Source of the DNA: Calditrichota bacterium
Lineage (GTDB): Bacteria; Zhuqueibacterota; Zhuqueibacteria; Thermofontimicrobiales; Thermofontimicrobiaceae
Assembly (NCBI GenBank): GCA_013152715.1
Contig: JAADFU010000131.1
Location: forward strand, 1-53,184
Length of the DNA stretch: 53,184 nt
Direction of reading: 5' to 3'
In this document: positions 14,963-23,894 of the stretch, piece by piece
Position numbering within the stretch: position 1 is the first letter of the stretch
Layout: each line of letters starts with the position of its first letter
Notes under the pieces: generated by a model
Databases searched by the model: none
What the model was told of the DNA's origin: nothing
What the model saw: the letters and a program-made list of their open reading frames with translations, nothing else
Position numbers and translations under genes: made by a program

Positions 14963-17038
14963 TTATTCTTCTTCTTGTTGAGATTCTGCGATCACTTTTG
15001 CCTCGACATCTTTCGGCACCGGATCGTAGTGAGAAAACTCGCGCGAATACTTGGCGCGTCCCTGGGTCATGGAACGCAGCGCCGTCGAATAATCGTGCAA
15101 TTCAGCCAACGGAATCAGCGCCTTCACAACTTGAAGCCGTCCTGCCGATTCCATTCCCAAAATTTTACCGCGGCGAGTGGAAATATCGCCCATGATGTCG
15201 CCCATGTTTTCTTCGGGGCATTTCACTTCAACGGTGTAAATTGGTTCAAGCAAAATCGGCTTGGCATTTTTCACCGCCATTTTGAAAACCTCACGACCGG
15301 CGATCTGGAAAGCGATGTCTTTAGAATCCACCGGATGCTCTTTGCCGTCGTAAACAATCGCCTTCACGTCAACAATTTTGTAACCGGCGACCGCGCCTTC
15401 GATCAAAACCTGCCGCACGCCTTTTTCGATGGAAGGGATGAAAACCGAAGAAATCGCGCCACCGACGACCTTGCTGGCGAATTCAAAGCCCTGCCCGCGT
15501 TCCAACGGCTCGATGCGCATCCAGACTTCGGCAAACTGCCCTGCGCCGCCGGACTGTTTTTTGTGGCGATATTTTTCGTCGGCCTTGGTCGTAATCGTCT
15601 CGCGATAAGGAATTTTCGGTTTTTTGCGCTCCACATCCACACCATAGCGCTCTTTCAAACGCTGCAAAATAACCGCTAAATGCACTTCTCCCTGGCCGGA
15701 AATGACCGTCTGATGCAACTCCGAATCTATTCTCACCTTGAAGCTGGGATCGATTTCATTCAGCGTCTGCAAACCGCTGGATATTTTATCTTCATCGCCT
15801 TTACTTTTCGGCTTTACCGCCACTTCAGTTACCGGCGTCGGAAACTCAATTTGTTTAAATTTAATTTTCCGTTTTTTGCTGCACAGGCTATCGTTGGTGT
15901 GTGTCCCTTTTAATTTCACCAGTGCGCCAATATCGCCGGCCGTGAGGACGCCAATCTCCTTTCGAGTCTTGCCGTTCAATGAGTAAATTTGACCTATCTT
16001 TTCTGAATTCCCCCGTGTCGAATTTAATACTTCATCGCCCTGTTTTAAAGCGCCCGAATAGACGCGCACCAGAGACAGCTCTCCCACATGCATTTCCGAC
16101 AACGTTTTGAATGCAAATCCGGAAAAGTCCGCCGCTGCATCTGCCTCGATTTTTATTTCTTCGCCGTTTTCTTCTGCGACGTACGGAGACAAATCCGCCG
16201 GCGAAAGTCCGTATTCCGCGATGAAATCCGACAACAGATGGACGCCCACATTCTTTTTCGCCGCGCCGCACAACAAGGGAAATATCGTTTTTTTCATCAA
16301 CCCGATCTTAATTCCGTTGACAATATCTTCCGGCGTCAATTCCCCGCTTTCAAAATATTTTTCCAAAATCTCATCATCACATTCAGCCACCTTTTCGATA
16401 AATTCGGTTCGCAATTGCTGAGCTTTTTCTTTTAAATCGTCGGGAATATCGTCAACGGTATATTTGCCGCTTTCGTCGGCCGCAAAAGTAATTTTTTTCA
16501 TTCGCAATACGTCTATCACGCTGTCAAATTGCTCGCCCTGGTTGACGGGAAAATTTAGCGCCACAACACCATTACCATAAGCGTCACGCACATCTTTGAG
16601 AACATTATCAAAATTTGCATGTTCCTTATCCATATGATTTATGAAAAATATTCTCGCCGTTCCGTATTCATCCAAAATTTCCCATGCAATATCAGCGCCA
16701 ACTTCGACGCCGGCCACGCCATTCAGCAACACGACCGCCAGATCAGCCGGCCGAACGCCGCATTTAACTTCACCGATAAAATCAAAATAGCCGGGCGTAT
16801 CCAGCAAGTTGATTTTATGACTTTTCCACTCAAGATGCATTAGAGATGTTGAAATAGAAATCTTTCGCTCTATCTCATCATTGCTATAATCGGATGTAGT
16901 AGTTCCGTCTTCCACACTACCAAAACGATTTGTCTCTCCCGCAGAAAACAGCATCGCTTCAGCGAGAGTCGTCTTGCCAGTATCTCCGTGTGACACAAAT
17001 ACAACGTTACGAATCTTGTCAATTGAATACTCTTTCAC
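14963..17038 (-). CDS. Elongation factor G-like translational GTPase
   Basis: A 691-residue EF-G-family protein. The G1 loop is SHGDTGKTTL, where canonical EF-G has AHVDAGKTT; switch II is DTPGYFDF (canonical DTPGHVDF) and G4 is NHMD (canonical NKMD). Domains II to V follow, ending with RGKILGMES and the domain V RSMTQGRAKYSREFSHY. These changes are typical of the EF-G-2-like branch, so it is probably not the main EF-G and may act in ribosome release or recycling. The start is a GTG with AAGGAGG upstream. It is probably a single-gene unit. Confidence 0.88.
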   Translation of the reverse strand: MKEYSIDKIRNVVFVSHGDTGKTTLAEAMLFSAGETNRFGSVEDGTTTSDYSNDEIERKISISTSLMHLEWKSHKINLLDTPGYFDFIGEVKCGVRPADLAVVLLNGVAGVEVGADIAWEILDEYGTARIFFINHMDKEHANFDNVLKDVRDAYGNGVVALNFPVNQGEQFDSVIDVLRMKKITFAADESGKYTVDDIPDDLKEKAQQLRTEFIEKVAECDDEILEKYFESGELTPEDIVNGIKIGLMKKTIFPLLCGAAKKNVGVHLLSDFIAEYGLSPADLSPYVAEENGEEIKIEADAAADFSGFAFKTLSEMHVGELSLVRVYSGALKQGDEVLNSTRGNSEKIGQIYSLNGKTRKEIGVLTAGDIGALVKLKGTHTNDSLCSKKRKIKFKQIEFPTPVTEVAVKPKSKGDEDKISSGLQTLNEIDPSFKVRIDSELHQTVISGQGEVHLAVILQRLKERYGVDVERKKPKIPYRETITTKADEKYRHKKQSGGAGQFAEVWMRIEPLERGQGFEFASKVVGGAISSVFIPSIEKGVRQVLIEGAVAGYKIVDVKAIVYDGKEHPVDSKDIAFQIAGREVFKMAVKNAKPILLEPIYTVEVKCPEENMGDIMGDISTRRGKILGMESAGRLQVVKALIPLAELHDYSTALRSMTQGRAKYSREFSHYDPVPKDVEAKVIAESQQEEE

Positions 17039-17071
17039 GAAAAGCCTCCTTCGATTAGCAGTGATTGTATA

Positions 17072-18574
17072 TTAAAGCCAAACTTCATTTTTTAGTTTTC
17101 TTTTGGAAATCTTCCCCATTCTCGTTCTCGGCAATTGGCTGCGGAACTCGATCAGAGAAGGACACATGTACATAGGAAATTTTTGCTTGCAAAATTCAAG
17201 AACCTCCGTTTGTGTCAAGCTATTACCCTTTGTCACAATGTACGCTTTAACATCCTGCTTGAATTTTGGATGTGGCACCGGGATTACTGCGACTTCTTTA
17301 ACTCTTGGATGCGTCCGTAGAATGGTTTCCACATCCCTGGCTAAAATTTGAAAGCCGCTTTTCAAAATCGTGTCACACTTGCGGTCAATAAAATAAATGA
17401 ACGCATCTACATCCTTCTTGCCGATATCTCCGCTATGGAACCATCCATCGCGCAAACGATTTGCCGTCAATTCATCGTTTTGGAAATAACCGGAGAACAA
17501 ACTGGCGCCGCGAATGAGCAGTTCGCCTCGTTCGCCGACAGGCAATAGCTCACCGCCATCCTGAAAAAGTTGAATTTCCACGTGCGGCAAAACCATCCCC
17601 ATAGAATTTCTCGGATTAAAAGATGACGGATGCATGGCTGCAACAATGCCGCCGGCTTCAGTGACCGAATATGCATTTAACAAATGAACGCCAATTTTTT
17701 GTTCAAAAGCTTCCCGAATTGATTCGCTCAAGAAATTATTCACCGACAGACAAATCTTCAGTTTTTGACCTTCAATCGGCGTTTCCAATTCGGCTATTTT
17801 CTGAAATAATCGAGGCGATCCGACGACCGTCGTTACTCGCTCTTCCGATATCATGCGAATGATCGATTCAATATCCAATTTGGGCATTAAAACGAGCGTC
17901 GCTCCTTTGTTCAGAGCGGCATTCATCACCGCGCTTTGAGAGACCCCAAAGGCAAGCGGCAACACTGCCAGGAATACATCCGAATCGGAAAATCTGAAAA
18001 ATTTTGTAATGCCCCGACAACTTTCCGTTAGCGAAGAATGCGATAACAGCGCGCCCTGAGGCGATGCGCTCGTTCCAGCGGTGAATTGAATCGCGCCGAT
18101 TTCGTGCGGCGAAATTTCTTCGGCTTGAAAATGTTCATCTGCTGAGGCGATCAAGTGCGTCAGCGACAATTCCTCGCCGTTCAATTTCTTCCCCAGCACG
18201 ATGCGAACCAGAGAATCATTCTCATTGGAAAAATACGAACTCAGCAAATTGCGAAATTTTCCCCAAAATATTACCGCTTTGGGGTCGGCTTTATTCAGCA
18301 CCTGATTTAAATCATCCAATTCCATGAGATAATTTAGCGGAATAATCTGCGCCCCGATCTGAAGCGCGGCATAGTAACTGAAAACGAAATGAGGCACATT
18401 TGGCAGTATCAAAGCCACGCGGTCGCCTTTCTCAATACCCGCTTTTCTCAATCCATTTGCCAGTCGATTGATGATTTCTCCCAACGCGCGATAAGAAATG
18501 CGATGATTTTGAAATACAAGCGCCTCTTTATCCGGATGAGACTCAATGATCGTGTGTAGTTTTTTCCATACCAT
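17072..18574 (-). CDS. AMP-forming acyl-CoA synthetase/ligase
   Basis: A 500-residue ANL-superfamily enzyme that would activate an acid with ATP and join it to CoA or a carrier. The P-loop reads FTAGTSASPQGALLSH, where the usual PKG has become PQG. GWFHSGDIG (A7) and YFIDRKCDTILKSGFQI (A8) are clear, and the C-terminal catalytic Lys is in PRTRMGKISKRK. The acid is unknown; medium- or long-chain fatty acid is a reasonable default. ATG 18574 has its ribosome site 15 bases away, whereas an in-frame CTG at 18583 lies 6 bases from GGAGG and could be the true start. Confidence 0.88.
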   Translation of the reverse strand: MVWKKLHTIIESHPDKEALVFQNHRISYRALGEIINRLANGLRKAGIEKGDRVALILPNVPHFVFSYYAALQIGAQIIPLNYLMELDDLNQVLNKADPKAVIFWGKFRNLLSSYFSNENDSLVRIVLGKKLNGEELSLTHLIASADEHFQAEEISPHEIGAIQFTAGTSASPQGALLSHSSLTESCRGITKFFRFSDSDVFLAVLPLAFGVSQSAVMNAALNKGATLVLMPKLDIESIIRMISEERVTTVVGSPRLFQKIAELETPIEGQKLKICLSVNNFLSESIREAFEQKIGVHLLNAYSVTEAGGIVAAMHPSSFNPRNSMGMVLPHVEIQLFQDGGELLPVGERGELLIRGASLFSGYFQNDELTANRLRDGWFHSGDIGKKDVDAFIYFIDRKCDTILKSGFQILARDVETILRTHPRVKEVAVIPVPHPKFKQDVKAYIVTKGNSLTQTEVLEFCKQKFPMYMCPSLIEFRSQLPRTRMGKISKRKLKNEVWL

Positions 18575-19147
18575 CGTTTGCAGGACATTCCTCCATAAAT
18601 TAAAAGTCTTATATATTAATGAAAAATTTTTTTAAAATCAAGCGTTTTTTCTGCCGTTGCCCAATATATTAAATTTAATGAGTAAATGAGCCACATTTCA
18701 GCAACTCAAATATAAATGTAGTCCGGTCAATTTGCCGCCTGTTTTTTAGAATGATCACGCCTGGAATGACAATAATCAGGAGAAATGCTTTTTGTCTATT
18801 TTTTTCTTGAATCTAATTAATTTATTTTGTACTTTTTAACTTTGCTTAGTCAGTTTGATTCTAAACATCCCCCCTTTCCCCCCTTCAAAGGGGGGGATCC
18901 AGTAAAGTCCACCTTTGAAGGGGGATTTAGAGGGATGTTTAACTGCATAAATAACATAATAAGTCTTGATATTCATAATTTGGCCAAGTAGTGTTAATTA
19001 AATTTCTGTAAAAATTAACGCCCTTGTTCAAAAACCATTTCTTGCAGCAAAAGATTGTTGAGCATATTGAAGTCATTAATTCGTATCGCTATTTCAATAG
19101 TCGGAATTATCGTGTGCAATAATTCAAACTTTTAACAGGAGAGACAA
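18575..19147. other. Intergenic stretch with an 80-bp palindromic repeat
   Basis: About 570 AT-rich bases between divergent genes. The only structure seen is the palindromic repeat at 18862-18941. Both flanking genes need promoters here, but none stands out. Confidence 0.5.
18862..18941. repeat. Imperfect 80-bp inverted repeat
   Basis: The ends TAAACATCCC and GGGATGTTTA match exactly, and the inner arms CCCCTTCAAAGG and CCTTTGAAGGGG also pair. The two halves are about 30 bases each with a few mismatches. No target duplication is visible. Similar C-run/G-run palindromes are widespread in bacterial genomes as interspersed repeats. Confidence 0.7.
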
Positions 19148-20149
19148 ATGGATCGAGCAAAAAGATTTTTTCTTCTTTCCGCAGTTTTTGTTTTCTCAGG
19201 ATTGTTTTCATTTTCTGTTATGGCCAAAGACAAAAAGCCAGCGAAAAAGGCCTTTTCGCTTCGTATTTTCAGTTCTACCAATCTGACAGGAAATCTGGCC
19301 CCCTGCGGCTGAGGCGGAAAACGCAGCGGCGGTGTAGCCCGGCGGGCTGCATACATCAAATCCCATGAGAAAGATAGCGAATTCCGTCTCGTCGTTGACG
19401 CCGGCGATTTTATCGGCAGACGCGGTGAAAATAATCGGCTGGAAGCGGAATACACGCTCAAAGCGCTGATGCGAATCGGCTGTGACGCCATTACTCTCGG
19501 CGAGCGCGATTTCTGGCAGCGCGTGGAATTTTTAACCACGATGCAGAAAAAGTACAATTTGCCTTTTGTTTCTGCAAACATTTACCAACCCGGCGGACAA
19601 GAACTCCTTTTCAAGCCGTACATTATTAAAACTTTGAAAGGCGCGAAAATCAACGGCAAAAATGCACCAGATTTGCGCGTTGGAATTTTCGGCGTTGTGT
19701 TTAAGCGGCTGCAAATTGTCGTCGACCAGAAAGAGCCGCAGCTCGTGGTGACGGACCCGATTGAAGCCGCGAAAAAAGTTGTTGCCGAAATCCGCGACAA
19801 ATGCGACGTCATCGTTGCGCTGGCGCACATCCGCTACCCGCAAATGAAAATGCTCGCAGAGACAGTACCCGGCATCGACGTCATCATTGGCTGCCACGAT
19901 CCGATTTACAAACCGGAAATTCAAAAATACGGAAATTCTGTGGCCATTTTGGGCGGCAACCGAGGCCAGCAAATCGGCGACATTCGGATCGATTTTAACA
20001 AGAGAAAGGAAATAATCAAGCGCACAGGAAAAGTTGTCACCCTGGACAAAAAAATCGCGGCTGACCCGGACATGCAAAAATTAGTCAGCGAATTCAAGAC
20101 GATGAAAGCCAGGCAGCAAACCAAAAAAGCTGCTTCTCAAAGCCATTGA
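19148..20149 (+). CDS. Exported metallophosphoesterase-like protein with an in-frame TGA, probable selenoprotein
   Basis: Reading on from ATG 19148 (AGGAGAG upstream) gives a signal peptide (ends FSVMA), then FSSTNLTGNLAPCG, a TGA at 19310-19312 (codon 55), then GGKRSGGVARRAAYI and an open frame to 20149, 333 residues in all. In related UshA/5'-nucleotidase-like proteins the motif is PCGCxGxxxGGLARRA, so the TGA sits where a Cys is expected. Later motifs are VVDAGDF, GERDF and VIIGCHDP, so several usual metal ligands (DxH, NHE) are changed. A hairpin follows the TGA at 19331-19351. The alternative is a nonsense mutation with only 19469-20149 translated. Confidence 0.72.
19331..19351 (+). promoter_or_regulatory. 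SECIS-like hairpin
   Basis: GTGTAGCCC and GGGCTGCAT pair (9 bases, two G-U) around a three-base loop GGC whose first base is G. The loop starts 27 bases after the TGA at 19310, inside the 16-37 base range reported for bacterial SECIS elements. No folding program was run. Confidence 0.5.
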
Positions 20150-20156
20150 TGAAATC

Positions 20157-20190
20157 AAAGCCCGATTCTCAAAAGGAATTGGGCTTTTTT
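20157..20190 (+). terminator. Rho-independent terminator
   Basis: Arms AAAGCCCGATTC and GAATTGGGCTTT around a short A-rich loop, then six T. It ends the probable selenoprotein gene, whose stop codon is only 8 bases before the stem. Confidence 0.8.
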
Positions 20191-20205
20191 GCAAATAAAT
20201 TCTTC

Positions 20206-20234
20206 TTGACAATCTTGCGGAAAATATGTATTTT
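20206..20234 (+). promoter_or_regulatory. Predicted sigma-70 promoter of the helicase operon
   Basis: TTGACA at 20206 and TATTTT at 20229 with a 17-base spacer, about 100 bases before the helicase start and directly after a terminator. Confidence 0.55.
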
Positions 20235-20340
20235 AATTTTATTAATGTTCAGGCGTTGAACTATTTTCCTTTCCTTCAAAAAAGGTTTGCATTTTTTTTA
20301 AATTCATTTCAATCCGTTCACTATCAGGACGTAAATTTTC

Positions 20341-22620
20341 ATGACCATAGACCAGATTCTCGACGTCGTCAAAAATAATCCTGACATCTACCTTAACGTC
20401 ACGCACTGGGAAAAAATTCCGGCGCGCCCCGCTGTTTTCTCTGAATTTCCCGATGCCATTCATCCCGACCTGGTCAAAATTCTGCAAGATCGCGGGATAA
20501 AAAAATTGTACAGCCACCAGGCATCCGCCATTGAAAATATTCTCGCGGGAAAAAATGTGGTGATTGTTACGCCCACGGCATCGGGAAAAACGCTGTGTTA
20601 CAATATTCCGGTACTCAACCAACTCATCTCAGATAAAGAATCGCGCGCGCTCTATTTGTTTCCCACGAAAGCGTTGTCGCAGGACCAATTGAATGAACTG
20701 TACGAAATCTCCCACGCATTGGATCGAGACATAAAAACGTACACTTTCGACGGCGACACCCCTGCTTCAGCAAGAAAAGCAATTCGTACCGCCGGACATA
20801 TTGTGATTACCAATCCGGACATGCTGCACCAGGGAATTCTGCCGCATCACACAAAATGGATTAAATTATTCGAAAATCTAAATTATGTTGTAATTGACGA
20901 AATACACCATTATCGTGGTGTATTCGGCAGCCACATGGCAAATATTATCCGCCGTCTCAAGCGGATCTGCAATTTTTACGGCAGTAACCCGCAATTCATT
21001 TGCTGCTCCGCGACTATCGGCAATCCAAAAGAACTGACAGAGAAAATTTTGGAAACTGACATCGATCTGATCGACAACAACGGAGCCCCGCGCGGAGAAA
21101 AACATTTCATCATGTACAACCCGCCGGTCGTGAATGTGGAACTGGGCATTCGGCGTTCTGTGATTAATGAGGCGCAAAAATTAGCGGCAAAATTTCTTTC
21201 CAGCGGGATTCAAACGATCGTTTTTGCCCGCAGCCGGCTGCGCGTGGAAATTTTGGTGACTTATCTCAAAGAAATCATGCGCAAAATGAAAAAGTCGCCC
21301 AAGCTCATTCGCGGCTACCGCGGCGGGTACTTGCCTTTGGAAAGACGCGATATCGAACAGGGGCTTCGCCAAGGCGATATTTTGGGAGTCGTCAGCACCA
21401 ATGCGCTGGAGTTAGGCATTGACATCGGTCAATTATCCGTGTGCATCATGGCTGGCTACCCGGGGACAATAATCAGTTCCTGGCAACAGGCAGGCCGCGC
21501 CGGCCGACGCGCAGAAACTTCCGTCGCCATTCTCGTCGCTTCCAGCGCGCCGTTGGATCAGTTCATCATCAATCACCCGGAGTATTTTTTCGAGAAATCT
21601 CCGGAAACCGGTATCGTCGATCCTAATAATTTAGTCATTCTCATGAGTCATCTCAAATGCGCCGCTTTTGAACTTCCTTTTGAAGACGACGAGCAATTTG
21701 GCGTTGACGCCACGCAGGACATTCTCGCCTATCTTGAGGAAAATGGCGTGCTTCACCACACAGAGGGAAAATGGCACTGGATGAGTGAAATTTACCCGGC
21801 GCAGGAAGTGAGCCTGCGCAGCGCTTCGCCGGAAAATTTTGTCATTATCGACACTACGCACGACGAGCGCGTCATCGGCGAAGTCGATTATTTCAGCGCT
21901 CCGCTGTTGATTTACGAGGATGCCATCTACATCCACGAGAGCCGGCAATTTCACGTGGACACACTCGATTGGGACAGGCGTAAGGCTTACGTGCACGAAG
22001 TCGAAGTCAACCACTACACCGACGCCCATTCCGAGACCAATTTGAAAGTGCTGGACGTTTTTGACGAACAGGAAGTGATCGGCGGGAAAAAAGCCTACGG
22101 TGAGGTCAGCGTCACCACTGTAGCGACGGCGTACAAAAAAATCAAATTTCACACCCACGAAAATATCGGTATGGGGCATATTCATCTGCCGGAACTGGAA
22201 ATGCACACGATGGCGTACTGGCTGGAATTGGACGAAGCAGCAATGGAGAAAATGAAACTTTCCGAAGAAGATCTGGGCTACGCGCTGCGCGCTCTGGCAA
22301 ATGTGCTGGGTAATGTGGCGCCGTTTTACGTCATGGCTGATCCGGCGGATTTGCGGACGATTCCCATGATTCGCGCCACTTTTTCCAAACGCCCCACGGT
22401 TTACATTTACGACGCCTATCCCGGCGGCGTGGGATTCAGCCGAAAATTATTTTACGTGCACGACGATTTACTCGTGGCAGCAAAGCAACTCATTGCCGAA
22501 TGCCCCTGTCAATCGGGCTGCCCGTCCTGCGTCGGTCCCGCTGAAGAGACCGGCGACAGCGGCAAAAGAAGTGCGTTGAAATTATTGGAAATTTTGATGG
22601 AAAAAGGAACATCGGAGTAA
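20341..22620 (+). CDS. MrfA/YprA-like DEAD/DEAH helicase with DUF1998 zinc domain
   Basis: A 759-residue superfamily 2 helicase of the MrfA/Hrq1 group. Walker A is TPTASGKT (residues 77-84) and Walker B DEIH (186-189), followed by SAT. Motifs V and VI are seen at TNALELGIDIG and QAGRAGRR. The C-terminal DUF1998 part ends with a zinc motif CPCQSGCPSC. Bacillus MrfA repairs mitomycin C adducts with the exonuclease MrfB; here no exonuclease gene follows. The next gene, a tandem Hfq-like protein, has its ribosome site overlapping this stop codon, so the two are translated from one message. Confidence 0.92.
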   Translation: MTIDQILDVVKNNPDIYLNVTHWEKIPARPAVFSEFPDAIHPDLVKILQDRGIKKLYSHQASAIENILAGKNVVIVTPTASGKTLCYNIPVLNQLISDKESRALYLFPTKALSQDQLNELYEISHALDRDIKTYTFDGDTPASARKAIRTAGHIVITNPDMLHQGILPHHTKWIKLFENLNYVVIDEIHHYRGVFGSHMANIIRRLKRICNFYGSNPQFICCSATIGNPKELTEKILETDIDLIDNNGAPRGEKHFIMYNPPVVNVELGIRRSVINEAQKLAAKFLSSGIQTIVFARSRLRVEILVTYLKEIMRKMKKSPKLIRGYRGGYLPLERRDIEQGLRQGDILGVVSTNALELGIDIGQLSVCIMAGYPGTIISSWQQAGRAGRRAETSVAILVASSAPLDQFIINHPEYFFEKSPETGIVDPNNLVILMSHLKCAAFELPFEDDEQFGVDATQDILAYLEENGVLHHTEGKWHWMSEIYPAQEVSLRSASPENFVIIDTTHDERVIGEVDYFSAPLLIYEDAIYIHESRQFHVDTLDWDRRKAYVHEVEVNHYTDAHSETNLKVLDVFDEQEVIGGKKAYGEVSVTTVATAYKKIKFHTHENIGMGHIHLPELEMHTMAYWLELDEAAMEKMKLSEEDLGYALRALANVLGNVAPFYVMADPADLRTIPMIRATFSKRPTVYIYDAYPGGVGFSRKLFYVHDDLLVAAKQLIAECPCQSGCPSCVGPAEETGDSGKRSALKLLEILMEKGTSE

Positions 22621-22624
22621 CACT

Positions 22625-23209
22625 GTGCCCAAGTTGATCGGCTTGAAAGAATATCTTGCTGAGAATTACGAAAAAAGTATTTTTAAAGAAGCACTCGCTG
22701 ATGAATCGCTCTATGATTTTCACGTTCACAGCAACCAAATTTTGACAGCAAAGGTAATTGACAATCAGGCTTACGAGGCAAAACTTTCTCTTCAAAATGG
22801 CAAAGAAATTTTGCTGCCAAAGCATAACATAAAATTTGTACATTTGCACGAACATCAGGTGCAAATTTCAAAATTGCTCAAATACAACGAGCACGTCAAG
22901 AAGCAGATGCTGGAGCCGATTCTGACCGTCAAAGATCGAAAATTTGTGAAAAACAAATCTTTGTTTCCGTTGATGAAAGACAAAGAAGTGCTGTTTTTCA
23001 CTCTGCTCGAAGGGGAAATCCTTCGCGGCGTGATTGCGGACTTTTCCCGCTACGAAATCACTTTGTATCTGAAAGGCGGCATTCCCGTGGTGATCCTGCG
23101 GCACGCCATTTACGACGTGCGCGACAAAAAAAGTCGCTGTTATTTGAAGCACGTGCAAGACAAAGCAAAAGATTGGCAGAAAAGCAGTTATTTCAGGGAT
23201 GAAAGTTAA
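22625..23209 (+). CDS. Protein with two Hfq/Sm-like domains
   Basis: A 194-residue soluble protein. Residues about 116-168 match Hfq: LEGEILRGVIADFSRYEITL resembles the Sm1 motif and ILRHAIYDV resembles the Sm2 YKHAISTV. Residues about 23-73 show the same pattern (HVHSNQILTAKVIDNQAYEA, then LLPKHNIKFV). So there appear to be two Sm folds in one chain, joined by a basic linker. Bacterial Hfq is normally a single-domain homohexamer of 70-110 residues. Start GTG 22625 follows GGAG that overlaps the helicase stop, so it is coupled to the DNA helicase. RNA or DNA binding is inferred; homology is by eye. Confidence 0.72.
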   Translation: MPKLIGLKEYLAENYEKSIFKEALADESLYDFHVHSNQILTAKVIDNQAYEAKLSLQNGKEILLPKHNIKFVHLHEHQVQISKLLKYNEHVKKQMLEPILTVKDRKFVKNKSLFPLMKDKEVLFFTLLEGEILRGVIADFSRYEITLYLKGGIPVVILRHAIYDVRDKKSRCYLKHVQDKAKDWQKSSYFRDES

Positions 23210-23252
23210 CGTGCAAATTAGAACTATGAAATTTTCTTAACCCCGGAGTTGT

Positions 23253-23870
23253 ATGATTCTCAAAAAAATTGTTGTCGGACCACTCGAAGTAAATTGTTTC
23301 ATTATTGCCCCCGAGGACAGTAGACATTGCGCTGTGATTGATCCGGGAGATGAGGCAGATAAAATTTTTGCTGCTGTTGAAAATGACAACCTCATTCCGG
23401 ATTTCATCCTTCTGACTCACGGTCATTTTGACCATCTCTCCGCCGTTAACACGCTCAAACAAAAATGGGACGTATCGGTTCTGCTGCATGAGGCGGATCA
23501 GGTTCTTGCCCAAAACGCTTCAACACAAGCGATGATGTTCGGCATGCCTGAACCGGGAAATGTTTCTGCGGATACTTTTCTGCACGACGGCGGTGAGTTG
23601 AAAATTGGGAAATTAGCAGTGAAAGTTTTGCACACGCCGGGACATTCGCCGGGCAACGTCACTTTTCAAATAGAAAACCACCTTTTTGTCGGCGATTTGA
23701 TTTTTCGGGGATCGATCGGCAGAACAGACTTGCCCGGTGGCAATTACGAACAACTCATCAAATCGGTGAAAAACAAAATTTTTGCACTGCCGGATTCCTG
23801 CATCATCCATCCGGGCCACGGACCGGACACGACAGTCGGGCAGGAGAAAGAAAATAATCCTTTTTTCTAA
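23253..23870 (+). CDS. MBL-fold metal-dependent hydrolase (glyoxalase II-like)
   Basis: A 205-residue metallo-beta-lactamase-fold protein. The metal motif THGHFDH is at residues 55-61; further ligands are in HTPGHSPGN and LFVGDLIF, and the last His in IIHPGHGPDT. This is the short glyoxalase II-like group (YcbL type), usually thioester or glutathione-related hydrolases; its substrate cannot be read from sequence. The ATG follows CCCGGAG. It lies 43 bases after the Hfq-like gene and 24 before the lipoprotein gene, probably in the same operon. Confidence 0.93.
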   Translation: MILKKIVVGPLEVNCFIIAPEDSRHCAVIDPGDEADKIFAAVENDNLIPDFILLTHGHFDHLSAVNTLKQKWDVSVLLHEADQVLAQNASTQAMMFGMPEPGNVSADTFLHDGGELKIGKLAVKVLHTPGHSPGNVTFQIENHLFVGDLIFRGSIGRTDLPGGNYEQLIKSVKNKIFALPDSCIIHPGHGPDTTVGQEKENNPFF

Positions 23871-23894
23871 TAAAAAAATCAGAAAGGCGCACAA

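Noticed and set aside
19469-20149. Short version of the metallophosphoesterase-like gene starting at ATG 19469
   Set aside because: It would lack the signal peptide and the conserved PCG...GGVARRA segment. The upstream frame is open, apart from one TGA, to a good start at 19148.
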